NCBI GenBank assembly: GCA_903875275.1
Contig: CAIQVX010000134.1
Location: 1-35,633 of the forward strand
DNA length: 35,633 nt
DNA from: an uncultured beta proteobacterium
GTDB taxonomy: Bacteria; Pseudomonadota; Gammaproteobacteria; Burkholderiales; Burkholderiaceae_C
Direction: 5' to 3'
Shown here: piece by piece, positions 1 to 9,202 of the stretch
How the letters are laid out: each line of letters starts with the position of its first letter
Numbering within the stretch: position 1 is the stretch's first letter
Position numbers and translations under genes: made by a program
The notes under the pieces: generated by a model
The model's input: only the letters and a program-made list of their open reading frames with translations
Told to the model about the DNA's origin: nothing
Databases searched by the model: none

Positions 1-1
1 C

Positions 2-409
2 TACTTCACCGGTGGCAACGGTGCTGACACCATGACCGGTGGAACAGGGGATGGCGCAGTCGACACATACTACTTCTACGACTCCGCCGAATCCAGCGGT
101 CTGGATGCGGACACGATCACCAACTTCGTTACCACCAAGGACAAGTTTGTGTTCGATACCAGCGGTCTGGACAACGTGGGCGGCCTGAACTTTGCAACCT
201 CGGAATTCCTGGGTAATGTGTCAACTGCTACGCTGGCCAACACGGCGTTGCTTGCGGGCACTGGCCATCTGCAGGCGGTGTACATCACCGGTGAGCACAC
301 GCTCTACATCGACAGCAATGACAACGGATCTATCGACACCGGTGACTTTGCGATCGAACTGACGGGTGTGGCTTCCCTGGCGGCAGGCGATATGTCCTTC
401 GTTGCCTGA
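2..409 (+). CDS. RTX/hemolysin-type calcium-binding protein, C-terminal part only (5' end outside window)
   Basis: Frame open from base 2; GGNGADTMTGGTGD RTX-like motif followed by YYFYDSAES..DTITNFVTTKDKFVFD and a short C-terminal region ending GDMSFVA, typical of type I secretion substrates. Confidence 0.8.
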   Translation, partial: YFTGGNGADTMTGGTGDGAVDTYYFYDSAESSGLDADTITNFVTTKDKFVFDTSGLDNVGGLNFATSEFLGNVSTATLANTALLAGTGHLQAVYITGEHTLYIDSNDNGSIDTGDFAIELTGVASLAAGDMSFVA

Positions 410-466
410 TCGAAGGCTCATTTGACCTGGCGTCCGGGTAACCGGGCGCCGTTCAAAGACAAGGAA

Positions 467-493
467 CCCCGCAGCAATGCGGGGTTTTTTTTT
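467..493 (+). terminator. Rho-independent terminator after RTX gene
   Basis: CCCCGC-agcaat-GCGGGG stem followed by nine T. Confidence 0.9.
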
Positions 494-543
494 GCACTAT
501 GCCCAATAGCAATCCGGGTTCAAACAAGGCTCACACTGGTGCC

Positions 544-1761
544 ATGGGGATCAACCCAAAGCCCTTGCGCATTGCCTACCTGGCGCCCACCGCTTTGCTC
601 GATTCGGCGAGCGGCGCCGCGCAGTCACTCAGCACCATGCTGGCGGCACTGGTGCGTTCCGGGCAACAGTGCTTTGCGCTGAGCGCGACCTGTTTTGACA
701 GCCCGCACGGTGAGGCACTGATGGACCAGCTTGCCAGGCACGGGCTTGAGCCCAAAGGCAGGGTGCCGGGTGGCGGAATGGTAGTCTGGCAAGGCGAGAC
801 TCAAGGCGTACGCCAGTCGATGATGTATGTGCATTCACAGAAGCGCATGGAGATGACGGCGCGCGAGGAAATGCATTTTCGGGATCTGGCAGAAGACTGG
901 CTTGCGGGCATCAAGCCCCATGTGGTGATTGTCTGCGGTGGCTTGCCGCTGGACCTTGAACTGCAGCGCATGGCGCGTCGTGCAGGGGCAGTGGTCGCCT
1001 TTTACCTCGCCAACCCGCGTTACAGGCGCCTGAGCAGCTTCGAGTCGGTTGATCTGGTGCTGGCAAATTCGGGCAGCACGGCGTCTTTATACCAGCAGCG
1101 TTTGGGGCTGGGCAGTGTGAACATCGGACTCTTTGTGGACCCGCAGCCACTGCTTGTAGCGCCGCGCAGCAGAGACTTTGTGGCATTTGTGAATCCCATG
1201 CCAGAAAAGGGTGTGACGCTGTTCCTGAAGCTGGTGCAGCGTGCGCGGAGCGACTGTCCCACTATGAGATTTCTGGTGGTAGAGAGCCGAGCCCGCATCG
1301 CCGTTGCCATGGAGCGAATGGGCCTGCCGCAGTCGACGCTGAAGCAGGTTACGCTGCTGCCCTGCCAGAGCGACCTGCGCGAGGTGTACCGACAGACACG
1401 CATCCTGCTCATGCCCTCGTTCTGGTTCGAGGCTGCAGGGCGTCTGCTGATCGAGGCCACCGCCAACGGCATCCCCGTCATCGCTACCAACCGCGGCGGA
1501 ATTCCGGAGACTCTGGCCGGGGGCGGCGTGCTGCTCGACATCCCGGAGGCCTGCACGCGAGATCACTGGCACGTGCCCAGTGACGACGAGCTTGCGCCCT
1601 GGTGGAATGCCCTGATGAAACTCTGGCAGGACCCCGTCGCGCTGCAGCGGCAGGAGGGTTTGGCGCTGGAGTCGGCGCGCCGACATTCACTGGAGGCCAA
1701 GACACAAGCCTTGCTCGGGCTATTTCGCAAGACGCTTACCAACAAAAAGAGTATTTCATGA
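544..1761 (+). CDS. Glycosyltransferase, GT4-like (ORF extends to 499; ATG at 544 is an alternative start)
   Basis: ORF 499-1761; FVNPMPEKGVTLFLKL, ILLMPSFWFEAAGRLLIEATANGIPVIATNRGGIPETL typical of GT4 C-terminal domain; paralogous to 3117-4433. Confidence 0.8.
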   Translation: MGINPKPLRIAYLAPTALLDSASGAAQSLSTMLAALVRSGQQCFALSATCFDSPHGEALMDQLARHGLEPKGRVPGGGMVVWQGETQGVRQSMMYVHSQKRMEMTAREEMHFRDLAEDWLAGIKPHVVIVCGGLPLDLELQRMARRAGAVVAFYLANPRYRRLSSFESVDLVLANSGSTASLYQQRLGLGSVNIGLFVDPQPLLVAPRSRDFVAFVNPMPEKGVTLFLKLVQRARSDCPTMRFLVVESRARIAVAMERMGLPQSTLKQVTLLPCQSDLREVYRQTRILLMPSFWFEAAGRLLIEATANGIPVIATNRGGIPETLAGGGVLLDIPEACTRDHWHVPSDDELAPWWNALMKLWQDPVALQRQEGLALESARRHSLEAKTQALLGLFRKTLTNKKSIS

Positions 1762-3014
1762 CACCCAATCCAGCCCTACCCACCAAGCTGAGTTGCCTCT
1801 TCGTGCACCAGAACTTTCCGGGCCAGTTCAAGTTTCTGGCGCCTACGCTGGCCGCGAACCCCGCCAACCGGATCATGGCCCTGGCAATGAAGGGGGCCCG
1901 ACCCCGGCCCGAGGGGCCGATCAAGTACTGTGAGTACAGCCTGAGCCGGGGCAGCACGCCCGGCGTCCACCCCTGGGTTGGCGACCTGGAGACCAAGGTA
2001 GTGCGGGCCGAGGCAGCGCTGGCTGCGGCGGTCAAGCTGCGCGCCACTGGCTTCAACCCGGATGTCATCATTGCCCACCCCGGATGGGGCGACAGCCTGT
2101 TTCTCAAAGAGGTCTGGCCAAAGGCACGCCTGGGGATGTACTGCGAGTTCTTCTACCATGCCCGGGGCGCGGATGTGGGGTTTGACCCTGAGTTCGAGCA
2201 GTCTGGGATTGAGATGGCCTGTCGTCTGCGGCTGAAGAATCTGAACCAGGAAATGCACATCGCGCAAGCGCACGCCGGGCTCTCGCCAACCCAGTGGCAG
2301 CGCTCTACGTATCCGGAACCCTTTCGTTCCAGCATCAGCGTAATCCACGATGGCATCGACACGGCCCGGCTACATCCCAACGCCCAGGCCACGCTGCAGT
2401 TGCCCGACGGAGGCAGTCTGTCGCGCGCCGACGAGGTCATCACCTTTGTCAACCGCAACCTCGAACCTTACCGCGGCTACCACATCTTCATGCGCGCGCT
2501 ACCCGAGATCCTGCGGCGCCATCCCAAGGCTCGTGTGGTGATCGTGGGCGCCGAAAAAACCGGATATGGCGCCAAGGCACCCGATGGCAAAACCTGGAAG
2601 CAGATCTTCCTGCACGAGGTCAGCGCCGAACTTGACCTGAGCCGCATCCACTTTGTGGGCAACATCCCTTACCCCCAGTTTGTCTCCCTGTTGCAGGTGT
2701 CCACGGTACATGTGTACCTCACCTACCCGTTTGTGCTGTCCTGGAGCCTGATGGAAGCCATGAGCTGCGGCTGCGCCATCGTGGCCAGCGACACCGCGCC
2801 GCTCAAGGAAATGATCACGGACGGCCAAACCGGCTTGCTGACAGACTTCTTTGACATCCGCGCACTCGCCGACAAGGTCTGTAAGTTGCTGGCAGACCCG
2901 GAGCAACGCACACGTCTGGGCCACGCTGCGCGTGAATTTGTGGCCTCCAGGCATGACCTGCGCCGCCACTGTCTGCCACGTCAGTTGGAGTGGGTGACGA
3001 AGCTGGCCGCCTGA
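1758..3014 (+). CDS. Glycosyltransferase, GT4-like
   Basis: ATG at 1758 overlaps the preceding stop (ATGA); FVHQNFPGQFKFLAPTLA, FVNRNLEPYRGYHIFMRALPEILRRHPKARVVIVG, SWSLMEAMSCGCAIVASDTAPLKEMI. Confidence 0.88.
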   Translation: MTPNPALPTKLSCLFVHQNFPGQFKFLAPTLAANPANRIMALAMKGARPRPEGPIKYCEYSLSRGSTPGVHPWVGDLETKVVRAEAALAAAVKLRATGFNPDVIIAHPGWGDSLFLKEVWPKARLGMYCEFFYHARGADVGFDPEFEQSGIEMACRLRLKNLNQEMHIAQAHAGLSPTQWQRSTYPEPFRSSISVIHDGIDTARLHPNAQATLQLPDGGSLSRADEVITFVNRNLEPYRGYHIFMRALPEILRRHPKARVVIVGAEKTGYGAKAPDGKTWKQIFLHEVSAELDLSRIHFVGNIPYPQFVSLLQVSTVHVYLTYPFVLSWSLMEAMSCGCAIVASDTAPLKEMITDGQTGLLTDFFDIRALADKVCKLLADPEQRTRLGHAAREFVASRHDLRRHCLPRQLEWVTKLAA

Positions 3015-3059
3015 GGCGAAAACCCTCCGAAAACCCACAGTCAAAGAGGGGGCGCTGGC

Positions 3060-3065
3060 TATAAT
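3060..3065 (+). promoter_or_regulatory. Possible -10 box (TATAAT) upstream of third glycosyltransferase
   Basis: Exact TATAAT in the about 100 bp gap 3015-3116; no convincing -35. Confidence 0.35.
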
Positions 3066-3116
3066 CAGCGCCGCGCCAGCATCACTGTCAGCCAGCCCCA
3101 AACGCCCGAAGGAAGC

Positions 3117-4433
3117 ATGAACCAAGCCACACCAGACACGGCTGCCGTTGCGGTCAAGCCCAACCAGCCCAGCATCCTCTATGCGTCACCCATGAGTGTG
3201 CTCGACATCACCAGCGGCGCCGCACTCTCCATGCGCACCCTGCTGGCGACGCTGGCGGCCAAGGGCTTCAGAACCGTGGCGCTGCAAGCCCTGCTGTTTG
3301 ACTCGGCCCAGGGCGGCGAGCAGATCGTCAAAGCCTGCGAAGAGAAGAAAGACAAGCCCGTGGTGCGCTCGGTAGTCAATGGTGTTGAACACTGGCTGGT
3401 GCGTGCCGGCAACTTCTACCGACCCAATATGACCTGCCAGGAGCAGGAAATTTATCTGGTGCGTTTTCGCAGCGAGATCAAACGTCAGCGCCCCGACATG
3501 ATCATTCTCTGGGGCGGCTTGCTGCTGGAGATGACGGTAATGCGCGAGGCACGCGAGGCCGGCATTCCTGTGGTGTTCTACCTTGTCAACGAAGGCTACA
3601 AGGACAAGGAAACCTTCAAGTACGCCTCAGTGATCGTCACCGACACCCAGGCCACGGCCGATCTGTACAAGAAGAAGCTCGATATCGACTGCCACCCCAT
3701 CGGAAAGTTCATCGATATCGACAAGATCAAGGCAAAAGAGCGCAAGCCGGACTTTATTACCTTCATCAACCCCGGCTTCGAGAAGGGCGTGAACGTTTTC
3801 ATGGCGCTGGCCACGATGGCGCAGCGCGAATGCCCGGAGGTCAAGTTTCTGGTGGTGCAGAGCCGGGGTCGCTGGGGCACCGCACTCAAGAAGCTTAACT
3901 ACGAAGCCACAAATTTCCCGAATGTGAAGGTGATCGGTCACCAGAAGGACATGCGCCCGGTTTACGGCCACACACGGGCACTGTTGCTGCCCTCTACCTG
4001 GCACGAAAGTGGAGCGCGGGTCATTCCCGAAGCGCAGATCAACGGCATCCCTGTGCTGGCAAGCAACACCGGCGGCTCAGCCGAACTGGTGGGCCAGGGT
4101 GGCATCATGTTCGAACTTTCCGCCGAGGTGCGCGAGAAGAAGTTCGAGCGTGCCAGCGAGGCCGAGGCACGCCCCTGGCTCGACGCTGTCAAGCGCGTCT
4201 GGCACGATCAGGCGCATTACCAGAGCCTGTGCCGGCTCGCCGAGGCATCCGCTGCCCAGCACGACATCAGCCGCAATGTGGACCGCTTTATCAAGGCGGT
4301 CTCGCCCGCCGTGCGTGCCAGCAAGGGCATGAAGGAGCCCGTCGCAGCGCCCCGTACCAGCGGTGACGTCCTCAAGCAGGCCCTGCAGAAGAAGCAGGCC
4401 AAGCTCAAGCGCCGCGAAGGCAAGAAAAAATAA
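3117..4433 (+). CDS. Glycosyltransferase, GT4-like
   Basis: FINPGFEKGVNVFMALA, ALLLPSTWHESGARVIPEAQINGIPVLASNTGGSAELV; clear paralog of 544-1761. Confidence 0.82.
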   Translation: MNQATPDTAAVAVKPNQPSILYASPMSVLDITSGAALSMRTLLATLAAKGFRTVALQALLFDSAQGGEQIVKACEEKKDKPVVRSVVNGVEHWLVRAGNFYRPNMTCQEQEIYLVRFRSEIKRQRPDMIILWGGLLLEMTVMREAREAGIPVVFYLVNEGYKDKETFKYASVIVTDTQATADLYKKKLDIDCHPIGKFIDIDKIKAKERKPDFITFINPGFEKGVNVFMALATMAQRECPEVKFLVVQSRGRWGTALKKLNYEATNFPNVKVIGHQKDMRPVYGHTRALLLPSTWHESGARVIPEAQINGIPVLASNTGGSAELVGQGGIMFELSAEVREKKFERASEAEARPWLDAVKRVWHDQAHYQSLCRLAEASAAQHDISRNVDRFIKAVSPAVRASKGMKEPVAAPRTSGDVLKQALQKKQAKLKRREGKKK

Positions 4434-4450
4434 CCCCTGCTTTTTGGAAG

Positions 4451-5242
4451 GTGGACCCGATGGCAATCGTGGTGTCAGAAAAAAACAAACGCGAGATGAG
4501 CACCGAGCGCGACTTTCCCGGTCCGGTGGAAGTGCGCCAGCGCTACTGCATTCTGTCGAGCCCGCGCTCCGGCAGCACGCTGCTGGGCCGCATGCTTTAT
4601 GAAACCGGAGCGGCAGGCGACCCCCAGGAGTACTTCAACCCGCCATTGCTGATTCATGAGCGCCAGCGCAGCGGCGACGAGAAAATGGCGGTGGGTGAAT
4701 TCATCCGGCGTATGCAGGCGCGCCGTACTTCGCCCAATGGCGTCTTTGGCATGAAGATGCACTATTCTCAAATGCTGGGGGCCTTTGGGGCCAAGGCGCC
4801 TACCAACGATATGCTCGGTCACCTGAAACGCTACCAGCAGTTGATCTGGATTCGCCGGCGCGATCGCTTGCGCCAGGCGATCTCGCAGGCACTGGGCCAG
4901 AAGACCGGGGTCTGGAGTTCCGAGGAGTCGCGCGGCAGCCCTGTGGCTGAAGTCAAGCTGCAACCCTACGAATGTGTGCGAGCCCTGCAGATGGTCTGTG
5001 GTGACGACTTCGGCTGGCAAAGGCTGATCCAGAGCACCGGGATCAAGGTCCATGAAGTCTGGTACGAGGATCTGGTCAGTGACTATGACAACCAGTGCCG
5101 TCAGGTTCTCAAGTACCTGCAAATCGATGACGCCGTGCCGACCATCCCGAAACCACCTCTGCAGCGTCAGGCCACAGAGCTCAACGAGCGCCTGCACGCG
5201 CAGCTGTGCCAGTATCTGGGCGTGACCGAGACAGCATCATGA
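4451..5242 (+). CDS. Sulfotransferase, Stf0-like
   Basis: YCILSSPRSGSTLLGRMLYETGAAGDPQEYFNP (5'-phosphosulfate-binding loop) and IWIRRRDRLRQAISQALGQKTGVW, characteristic of Stf0-type sulfotransferases. Confidence 0.85.
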   Translation: MDPMAIVVSEKNKREMSTERDFPGPVEVRQRYCILSSPRSGSTLLGRMLYETGAAGDPQEYFNPPLLIHERQRSGDEKMAVGEFIRRMQARRTSPNGVFGMKMHYSQMLGAFGAKAPTNDMLGHLKRYQQLIWIRRRDRLRQAISQALGQKTGVWSSEESRGSPVAEVKLQPYECVRALQMVCGDDFGWQRLIQSTGIKVHEVWYEDLVSDYDNQCRQVLKYLQIDDAVPTIPKPPLQRQATELNERLHAQLCQYLGVTETAS

Positions 5243-8100
5243 GCGAGACCCTGTTTGACCGCCTGGCACAGCACGCCCAGCGCACGCCCGATGCGCCGGC
5301 CTTGTTGGCCCATGGACGCCAGGCCCTGAGCTATGGCCGGCTCTGGCAGCAGTTGAGCGCCCTGGTTGAGACACTCAATGGCGCCGGCATAGGGCGCGGC
5401 GAGCGGGTTGCCATTGTTTTGCCCAACGGCCCGGAACTGGCAACCGCCTGCCTTGGCGTGATGGCTTGCGCTGTGGCGGCGCCCGTCAACCCCGATTACA
5501 AGCGACCCGAGTACGAGGTCATCTTCAAGCGTCTGTTGCCAAGGGCATTGATCCTTTTGAAGGGTGCTGCCCATCCGGCCCGAGAGGCGGCGCAGGCACT
5601 GGGCATGCCGGTGCTGGAACTGGCGGTTTCGCTGTCAGAGCCAGCTGGCGTTTTCACACTGCTCGGATCGACCCGGGCGCTCGCAACGTACACGCCGGGT
5701 TTTGGCCGTCCTGAGGACGTGGCTCTGGTGCTGCAGACCTCGGGGACCACAGCGCGGCCCAAGGTGGTACCGCTGAGCCAGCGCAACGTGCTGGCGTCGG
5801 CGAGCAATCTGGCAGCTTCCCTGCAGCTCACTGCTGCAGACCGCTGCCTACACTTTCTGCCCATGTTCCATATTGGCGGCATTGTCGACGTGCTGGCCAC
5901 GCCCTTGTTGACCGGAGGGCAGGCGTTCTGCTCTGTCAGTTTTTCGGCGCCCTCGTTCTTTCGCGATCTGGAGACTTTCCGGCCCAGTTGGACGCAGGCG
6001 GTGCCGGTGATGCTCGAAGAGATGCTGGCCAACGCACCTGCGCATGCCGCACTGCTTGCCAACCATTCGTTGCGCCTGGTGCGTTCCGTCTCTGCCCCGC
6101 TGGCGGCGCCGCGCATGATCGCCTTCGAGAAGGTCTTCAATGTGCCCGTGATCGAGATCTACGGCATGACCGAGACCACCGGGGTCATCACCAGCAACCC
6201 GCTGCCACCGGCGCAGCGCCTGCCGGCCTCGGTGGGCGTGGTCGCTGGCACCGAACTGCGTGTGCTTGACAGCACCAGTCGCCAGCCGCTGCCTGCGGGT
6301 CAGGTGGGCGAGGTGGTGGTGCGGGGCGCCAATGTGATGGTGGGTTATGAGGACGCGCCTGAAGACAATGCGCGTTCGTTTGTCGACGGCTGGTTTCACA
6401 CGGGTGACCTCGGCTACCTCGATGCACAGGGTTATCTGTTTCTGACCGGTCGGGTCAAGGACATGATCAACCGGGGTGGCGAAAAGGTGTCGCCGTTTGA
6501 GGTGGACCAGGCTTTGCTGGAGCATCCGGCGGTCTTTGATGCCGCCGCTTTCGCCATGCCGCACCCGGCGCTCGGTGAGGATGTGGCTGCGGTTGTGGTG
6601 CTGAAGGCCGGCGCCAGCGCCAGTGCGCTGGAGTTGACGGCTTTCCTGCGCGAACGGCTGGCCTTTTTCAAGATCCCGAAGGCACTTCATTTTGCAGAGA
6701 AGGTCACGCGTGCTGCCAACGGCAAGTTGCAGCGTGCCCGTCTGACAGAAATGTACGGCGCTCTGGGCGCCGACGCGGCGCTGAGCCGTCCCGATTTCGT
6801 GGCACCCGATTCACCGGTGTCGCGCATGCTGGCTTCGGTCTGGTCAACGATTCTCAAGATGGATGACATCGGGATGGGGGACGACTTCTTTGCGCTCGGC
6901 GGTGATTCGCTGAAGGCGGCCAGCCTGATCAACGCCCTGCAGCAGAAATTCGGTGAAACCATTTACGTCTCGTCGGTGTTCGACGCGCCCACCCTGGCCA
7001 AGTACGAACACTATCTGCAGCAGCACTACCCCGAGGTCGTGGCACGGATTCTGGGTGAGTCCATGGCGCCACGCCAGCACACGGTGGCCCGTGTCAGGCC
7101 CGAGATGGTGCAACACCTGGAATCCATGATTGCGCAGCCTCTGGGTGCGCGCTCCTTGGTTGGCCGCAAGAACCCGCGCGCCATCTTCGTGCTCAGCCCG
7201 CCACGCTCCGGCTCGACGCTGTTGCGTGCCATGCTGGCCGGACATCCGCAACTGTTTGCACCACCCGAGCTGTACCTGCTGTCTTACGAAAACCTGGCCG
7301 ACCGCAAGAAGTGGTTCTCGGGCTCGCACCGCTCGCAGCTCGAAGGCAATGTGCGCGCATTGATGCAGGTGCGCGGCGAAAGCGCCGAAGCGTGCCAGCA
7401 ACTGATGAGCGACCTGGAGCAACGCGCCTGTTCCACCCAGGAGTATTACGGTCTGTTGCAGGGCTGGCTGGGCGAGCGCATTCTGGTGGACAAGACGCCG
7501 GCGTACGCGGTCGATCCGCAGGCACTGGAGCGGGCCGAGGACTACTTTGAAAACCCGATCTACATCCACCTGCTGCGCCACCCTTACGGCATGATCCGCT
7601 CGTTTGAGGAAGCCAAGCTCGATCAGCTCTGGTTCCCGCGTCTGGTTGGCACCGATGCCATGAGTCTGGAAGCCTTTCCGTTCGAGCGGCGCCAGCTGGC
7701 CGAGATGGTGTGGCAGATTCTGAACCGCAACATTCTGGCCTTTCTCGCCAAAATTCCGGCCGAACGCCAGTACCAACTGCGCTTTGAGCAGGTGGTGGCA
7801 GAGCCGGAGCCGGCGATGCGCGGCCTGTGCCGTGCGCTGGGCCTGGAGTACGCGCCGGGCATGCTCAATCCGCAGGGTGACAAGAAGCAGCGCATGACGG
7901 ACGGCATTCACGATGTGTCGCGCATGATCGGCGACCCCAAGTTCCACCAGCACAAGAAAATCGAGGCGATGGTGGCGGACCAGTGGAAGAGTGCCTACGA
8001 GCTCGACTTCCTGTCCGACGAGACCAGCGCCCTGGCTGGGCGGCTGGGCTACACCGAAACGGTGGCATCCGTCAGGGGCCGCACCGAGATCGAGATCTAA
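5239..8100 (+). CDS. Adenylation - carrier protein - sulfotransferase fusion (NRPS-like)
   Basis: ATGA overlap with previous gene; A-domain motifs LQTSGTTARPK, YGMTETTG, HTGDLGYLDAQGYLFLTGRVKDMINRGGEKVSP, ANGKLQRARL; carrier motif FFALGGDSLKAASLI; sulfotransferase P-loop AIFVLSPPRSGSTLLRAML. Confidence 0.9.
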   Translation: MSETLFDRLAQHAQRTPDAPALLAHGRQALSYGRLWQQLSALVETLNGAGIGRGERVAIVLPNGPELATACLGVMACAVAAPVNPDYKRPEYEVIFKRLLPRALILLKGAAHPAREAAQALGMPVLELAVSLSEPAGVFTLLGSTRALATYTPGFGRPEDVALVLQTSGTTARPKVVPLSQRNVLASASNLAASLQLTAADRCLHFLPMFHIGGIVDVLATPLLTGGQAFCSVSFSAPSFFRDLETFRPSWTQAVPVMLEEMLANAPAHAALLANHSLRLVRSVSAPLAAPRMIAFEKVFNVPVIEIYGMTETTGVITSNPLPPAQRLPASVGVVAGTELRVLDSTSRQPLPAGQVGEVVVRGANVMVGYEDAPEDNARSFVDGWFHTGDLGYLDAQGYLFLTGRVKDMINRGGEKVSPFEVDQALLEHPAVFDAAAFAMPHPALGEDVAAVVVLKAGASASALELTAFLRERLAFFKIPKALHFAEKVTRAANGKLQRARLTEMYGALGADAALSRPDFVAPDSPVSRMLASVWSTILKMDDIGMGDDFFALGGDSLKAASLINALQQKFGETIYVSSVFDAPTLAKYEHYLQQHYPEVVARILGESMAPRQHTVARVRPEMVQHLESMIAQPLGARSLVGRKNPRAIFVLSPPRSGSTLLRAMLAGHPQLFAPPELYLLSYENLADRKKWFSGSHRSQLEGNVRALMQVRGESAEACQQLMSDLEQRACSTQEYYGLLQGWLGERILVDKTPAYAVDPQALERAEDYFENPIYIHLLRHPYGMIRSFEEAKLDQLWFPRLVGTDAMSLEAFPFERRQLAEMVWQILNRNILAFLAKIPAERQYQLRFEQVVAEPEPAMRGLCRALGLEYAPGMLNPQGDKKQRMTDGIHDVSRMIGDPKFHQHKKIEAMVADQWKSAYELDFLSDETSALAGRLGYTETVASVRGRTEIEI

Positions 8101-8110
8101 GCAGCATCCG

Positions 8111-9181
8111 GTGAGCAGGCGACTGATTCTGTTGGCTGGCCTGCACAAGACCGGTACCACCTCATTGCAGCGCAACTGCGCTGCACAAGCAGAGTTGCTG
8201 GCGCGGGCAGGCCTCTTCTACCCGCCGGACCTTGATTCCTCAGGGCGGTTTGTCAGTGGGGGCAATGGCAATCATGGTCAGTTGTTTCGGGCATGCTTCA
8301 AGACGGGCGGGGTCTTCTGGGACGGGAACGCCGGTGGTGAGGTTGGGCGAGACGAGCATGCCCGCCAGACCGCGCTGCTGCGCCAGGCGCTGAGGGAGCT
8401 TCTGGAGAATCAGGGGTCACGCCAGATTTTGATGTCGGCTGAGGGTGTCTCGACCATGAGTCTGGCGGAACTGGGCGACTTGAAGGCCTGGTTCAATGGC
8501 CAGGACATTGAGGTGGACCTGGTGTGTGTGGTGCGCAGGCTGTCGAGCTGGCTCAATTCCATGGTGGCACAAAAGGTTGCCGGCCGCCGTGGGCCACGCC
8601 TGACGCTGGACCTGGCGCTGCAGGGTTTCAGCGGTGGGTTGGTTCAGCCGCGGATTGAAACGCTTCGAACTGTTTTTCCGGAGGCCCGCTTTTTCAGCTT
8701 TGAAGTGGTATCGGCACAGAGTGGGGGGCTGAACCGCTTCCTGTTTGAGCTTCTCGATATGGAGGCTTCCAGGAGCTTTGAAGCGATACGAACGAACGAA
8801 GCCACCAGCCACCACGGGACCGGCCTGCACTCCATGATCAACACGGTCATTGGGTCCAGGTACAAGGATCCAGCAACCGACTTGCGCTATGCGAGGTTGT
8901 ACGAGACCCATCAGCGACTCTGGTCGATACCAGGCGTCAAGTTCAGGTGCCAGGCCAGCGCGGTGGCGCCGCTTATGGAACGGATTCATACAGAAAACCG
9001 GTGGCTGCGGGAGCAGTTCGGATCGGACTTCTTTGACGCCGATCTGCAGTTCGAACCCGCCCCGGTCCCATTGGATACAGCAACACGCAACTATCTGCGT
9101 GAGTGTGCGGCATTATCGGCGCCCAGAATCGCTGCTGTGATTCAGGCCTACCTTGCCAGCCAGCCCGGCAGCGGCGGGTAA
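8111..9181 (+). CDS. Divergent sulfotransferase-like protein
   Basis: GTG start at 8111 in frame with ORF 7991-9181, 10 bp after previous stop; RLILLAGLHKTGTTSLQ resembles the 5'-PSB loop of sulfotransferases. Confidence 0.65.
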   Translation: MSRRLILLAGLHKTGTTSLQRNCAAQAELLARAGLFYPPDLDSSGRFVSGGNGNHGQLFRACFKTGGVFWDGNAGGEVGRDEHARQTALLRQALRELLENQGSRQILMSAEGVSTMSLAELGDLKAWFNGQDIEVDLVCVVRRLSSWLNSMVAQKVAGRRGPRLTLDLALQGFSGGLVQPRIETLRTVFPEARFFSFEVVSAQSGGLNRFLFELLDMEASRSFEAIRTNEATSHHGTGLHSMINTVIGSRYKDPATDLRYARLYETHQRLWSIPGVKFRCQASAVAPLMERIHTENRWLREQFGSDFFDADLQFEPAPVPLDTATRNYLRECAALSAPRIAAVIQAYLASQPGSGG

Positions 9182-9202
9182 CTGACCGTAGAATCGCAGG
9201 CG

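Noticed and set aside
6844-8175. 443-aa minus-strand ORF
   Set aside because: Antisense shadow of the carrier-sulfotransferase region; no recognisable domain.
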